Below are positions 60,500 to 64,000 of a DNA stretch of 64,000 nt, in pieces (the first letter of the stretch is position 1; every line of letters starts with the position of its first letter). The translations under genes were made by a program, and so were the position numbers. The stretch covers positions 4,103,501 through 4,167,500 of the forward strand of contig JALDNG010000008.1 in NCBI GenBank assembly GCA_024349245.1. Reading direction: 5' to 3'. Below the pieces are notes generated by a model. That model saw nothing but the letters and a program-made list of their open reading frames with translations. It did no database searches and was not told the DNA's origin. This DNA is from Neodontobutis hainanensis. Lineage: Eukaryota; Chordata; Actinopteri; Gobiiformes; Odontobutidae.

Positions 60500-63400
60500 G
60501 TGTAAACACTGGCGTCACACAGACACCTTCCCCCTCAGCGCTGGTGTGATTTGTGTATAAAGTGGAAGGCTTCCCGCTGCTTCTCCAAAATTACATTCTG
60601 GCAGGTGTAAAAACCCGCTCTGTTAGAAGACTCCACACACAGGTTGATTGTACACCTGCTTGGCGACTCCTGTTCACGCTGGTCCAAACCGAGGCTTCCC
60701 CCGAGGATCGGCTCCCTCTACTGGCGAAGTGTTGACGGCCACAGGGACACAGAGCTCATCATGTTAATTCAACAGCCACATAATCACATTTCTACCACGT
60801 AGGTAAGCTTTATTAACTTTTTCCACCGGTGGTGCTCTGGCAGCGGTCACGGTATCATAATAAATAAAAAACTCAATTGGCTGGGAAAGTATTCAGGGCT
60901 TACCAAAAAGTCATTAATATTTCTGAAAACACAAAGAGCTGCAATGTAAGCTTTGACTTATCTGCTTTGTGACAGCTTTGGTTCCATGGAGGAAGAGGCC
61001 TACAGGTTTTACTGAAGCTACTATTAACATACAATCATTTATTTGGATTCCGACTCCCTCAATAATTACCATCTAAACCCCTGCAGCATTGGCCCCGAAA
61101 GATCTTGTTTTTTTAAATGTCATTGCATGTTTTGACTTTATTAGTTAGCTCCACTTCCTCATATAATCTGTATTTTTTAGGTTGAAGAAATGTCAACTGT
61201 CGACTTAAGCTAAATATTCATGTCCTCATTGTGTACACAAAAATAAGACCTCTGTGCAGGACAAGTAATGACTGTGGCCTCTAGTGTCACTCATAGTACA
61301 AAGGGTCATTAGCTGTTTCCTAGTTTCTGATTAAAGTGAACACCCTAGACTTCCTTCTCAACACAGGGGAGTTGCTTGCCTGCTAGCTCTACCTAGGGTC
61401 TCTCCATGTGTGGCTGCATTTCTGTTGTCATCATGATTTAAAAAGAGTAAACAGAGTTGTGTGACAATAAATGGATTCACCCAATCGCTAACTATGAGTG
61501 TAAGAAATGTTTTTGTGTTATCACTCATATTCGCTGAAAAATGGCCAAATTCTTCCAGAGTATGTAAACTTATGAGCTCAACTGTATATGAAATCTGGTG
61601 TGGCTGCCGGACTACACATCTGATTACCACATGCAGTTTATTTTGGACTTATTTCTATAAAACAGCTCTCTGCTGAATATTAAAGGTCCTCCGTGGGTTA
61701 GACACAGGTTAATACGTGTCCTTTCAAATGACTAACTAAAGGCTCATGTATTATGCATAAGTCTGGGTATTCCCTGTTAGCAGGCAGTAAAAATCATTAT
61801 TAGGAAGAAGCCCTTTTCCCAGTCTGTATTAATGTTGAGTTTAAATGAATAGATTTGATTAGTCAGCTGCAAATTTCTGTTGAGTGTTGTCCATGCCCAT
61901 ATATGATGATAACAATCCACTTTCCAAGGTCTGCCACATATAAAGTGTATTTCTCAACTGTTTTAATGATAGTCTGAGTTCCATGGCATGCTGCGGCGCA
62001 TCTCATCTCTGGACAGTGTTTTGTAAAAAGAGATGAAGCTCTGGAGGCAGTGCTGGTGAAATAATGGAGGAGTGCATGAGGATGGCCAGAGGCTGTGGAT
62101 TGTTAGCTGCTTTTGCTGCACTAGTCTGTGAACCCCTGGGCAGTTAGTTTGTGTAAACAGAATATTTATTAAATCGTCTCTTTGACAACCTGGAACTGTT
62201 GCATCTCAAGTAAACGGATGCATTTATTTCCCTGTCTTTTGTAATAGAGTTGATGATGTTTTAAAGCCTGTTATATAGATGAATCACAGATGGATCAGAG
62301 CATGTCAGTTGGTTTTATCAAAATGCTGTCAGTGGGCAATTTGGGAATAGGTTCCCGCTCGGGGCATGACAAAATAGCATTGTTTGTGTGTAATTTGTGC
62401 AGGTGTGTGATTTTGGTCGGGCGCCGTGTTGAGTGCTCCCACTGTGCTGTAATAACACACCTCAGTGAAATATTCATAGAGAAGTAAGCCCATCACTCTG
62501 AGCCAGTCACATGGATTCTTTATTATCATCCCCTCTGCCTGCCTTCTGGTCACTGCATTCCTTAGCCTTTTTAACACAACCTCTAGAGCGCAACATGTCA
62601 CTAGCCCAATCTCAGCACAGTGTACCTCGCTTTTTCAGAATCATCTTTATTTACTGTTTCTTTTACAGACGTTCTCAAATGTACTCCTAACTTCTGAGGA
62701 CAAGAAAATGCGCACACCACTAGAGACTGACTGTTCAGGCTGATGGTTAAATAATGTCCCATTTTCACAGAATGGAGGTTGGTGCAGTGCTTCATCACTG
62801 CTCTACAGCTGCGGCCGTCTCCAGGTCATCGTGGAGCTGCTGCAGGTCAGGGTTTGAGCTGGACACCATCACTCACTCAGACACAACTCACTTTCCCTTG
62901 ACACTGTTTGTGAAAGGTTATATTTCCACTCAAGATTTACAGAACCCCATAACCGTAAACATAACAAGTGAGGGTTCAGATCAAGACCATAATGCTCTCT
63001 TATGAATATGACTCATGGGTTCTCTTGTTCAAATAACTTACAAGTGATTAGTGTAATGCCATATACTCGTAGGAGATCAAACAAGCCAGACAGGATTTAC
63101 TCAACCAATAAAAATGTCAAGACCCCGGTTAGTGTTGTAGACAAGAACTTAACAAGACCAGACCGTTCTGAATCATTGATGAGTTCTGGAAAATTGTAAA
63201 AACTGCATATTACAGCTGGCAGGAGACATCTCTTAGCTCAAAGTGGAATAAATACAAATAGTCACTTCTACCTTTTGGTGACATTACAGATTGCAATTTC
63301 ACACAACATACCTCTGCAAGCACCTATGGAAGCCGTGCAGGGACATACCGTTGTCTCTGAAGAAACCCAGATGAGACTGAAGACATGTCTCCTCTGTTAT

Positions 63401-63945
63401 GTGAAGAAAATATTGTGCTTCTCCTCCATCAGTGCTCAGTTTGTCTGACTCATTACACTGGTTTCTATGTACAGTATGTGTGCATGTACTGTATGTGCAA
63501 ACCAGAAGTTTAGTTTAGTTTAATGTTCACAGCTCCTTCACTCAACCTTTTAGATGTTTGTTAATCAGGCAGCTCCTGTGCAAGGTGAACAGTCGTAATG
63601 GACCGTCATCCATCTTTCTGACGTTTGGTATTTCAGCGGCACTTCAAAGCAATCCTCTGTCACCTCAGTGTACGCTCGCCATCTTCTCAACCCTGAGAAT
63701 GGGTCTTTGGACACATGATATTCTGTTTATTCTGTGTTAATTCTATTCAATTTTGATATTTGTATTGCAAGAGTGAAACTATTTGATTTCTTAACCCCTA
63801 ATTACTTTGTATTCACATTTGAGGTTTTTTAGAATAATTTGCCATATTAAAACACACTTACATACATTTTCACCAAAACACTTTCATTCACTGGTCAGAC
63901 TTTGAGGCTGCTTTGTGGTTAAGGCTTTTAAAAGACCACCACATA
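60498..63945. other. Intergenic, no gene recognised
   Basis: Only short open frames without recognisable motifs or splice support. No tRNA or other structural RNA seen. Confidence 0.45.
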
Positions 63946-64000
63946 AACAAAAGGCAAGGCAAGACACTGGGTAACTCAAAGTGCTTTATAGAAATAAAAG
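63946..64000. repeat. Start of a dispersed teleost repeat, cut by the window edge
   Basis: AAGGCAAGGCAAG followed by AACTCAAAGTGCTTTATAGA matches a frequent fish repeat whose usual form carries a 'TTTATTTGTATAGCAC' block between these parts. That block appears deleted here. Confidence 0.45.

Noticed and set aside
49343..64000. Search for CRISPR arrays, tRNA, rRNA and neighbouring protein genes
   Set aside because: No regular spacer array, cloverleaf or supported exon chain found; only repeats and short random frames.

Overview
The window is vertebrate nuclear DNA, most likely from a ray-finned (teleost) fish. The main gene has many short introns. The dispersed repeats are of fish type: a gypsy/ERV-like LTR element, a non-autonomous hAT element, a LINE 3' end and MITE-like palindromes. 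Nothing bacterial or organellar is present.

Positions 1-49342 (+ strand) are dominated by one gene, a class XVIII myosin of the MYO18A type. I could chain 44 coding exons by splice sites, phase and homology, from a 24-nt exon at 1056-1079 to a stop at 47444. Every junction keeps the reading frame, giving about 2,445 residues. The start-codon exon was not found. Order of parts: a proline-rich N-terminal extension with seven PPxGFIPxPK repeats (1702-2511), small linker exons (3067-16783), a myosin motor with non-standard nucleotide-binding loops (17222-27772), one IQ-like neck helix (29601-29729), a long coiled-coil rod (32502-41260), a conserved acidic segment (45477-45599) and a 449-residue Ser/Lys-rich tail (46097-47444). 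A second in-frame terminal exon at 49210-49342 encodes a short acidic tail resembling the end of the shorter mammalian MYO18A isoforms. The layout matches the striated-muscle MYO18A-gamma isoform (no PDZ domain, extended N and C termini). A perfect MEF2 site at 366-375 fits a muscle promoter.

Positions 3371-15635 hold a young LTR retroelement inserted in sense orientation in a 13.4-kb intron. It has two LTRs of about 2.0 kb differing at roughly ten places, a CAGT target duplication, a long leader with hairpin repeats, broken gag frames, two successive retropepsin-like domains, an integrase with intact DD35E spacing, and no reverse transcriptase: the sequence passes directly from the protease region to the tail of RNase H. 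It cannot move by itself.

Positions 15.6-49 kb are exons and introns; the introns carry scattered repeats, including a 431-bp hAT-type element with a perfect 8-bp duplication (42791-43221). From 49.4 to 64 kb I see no convincing protein gene or structural RNA, only AT/CA microsatellites, a MITE-like palindrome, a LINE 3' fragment and other teleost repeats.
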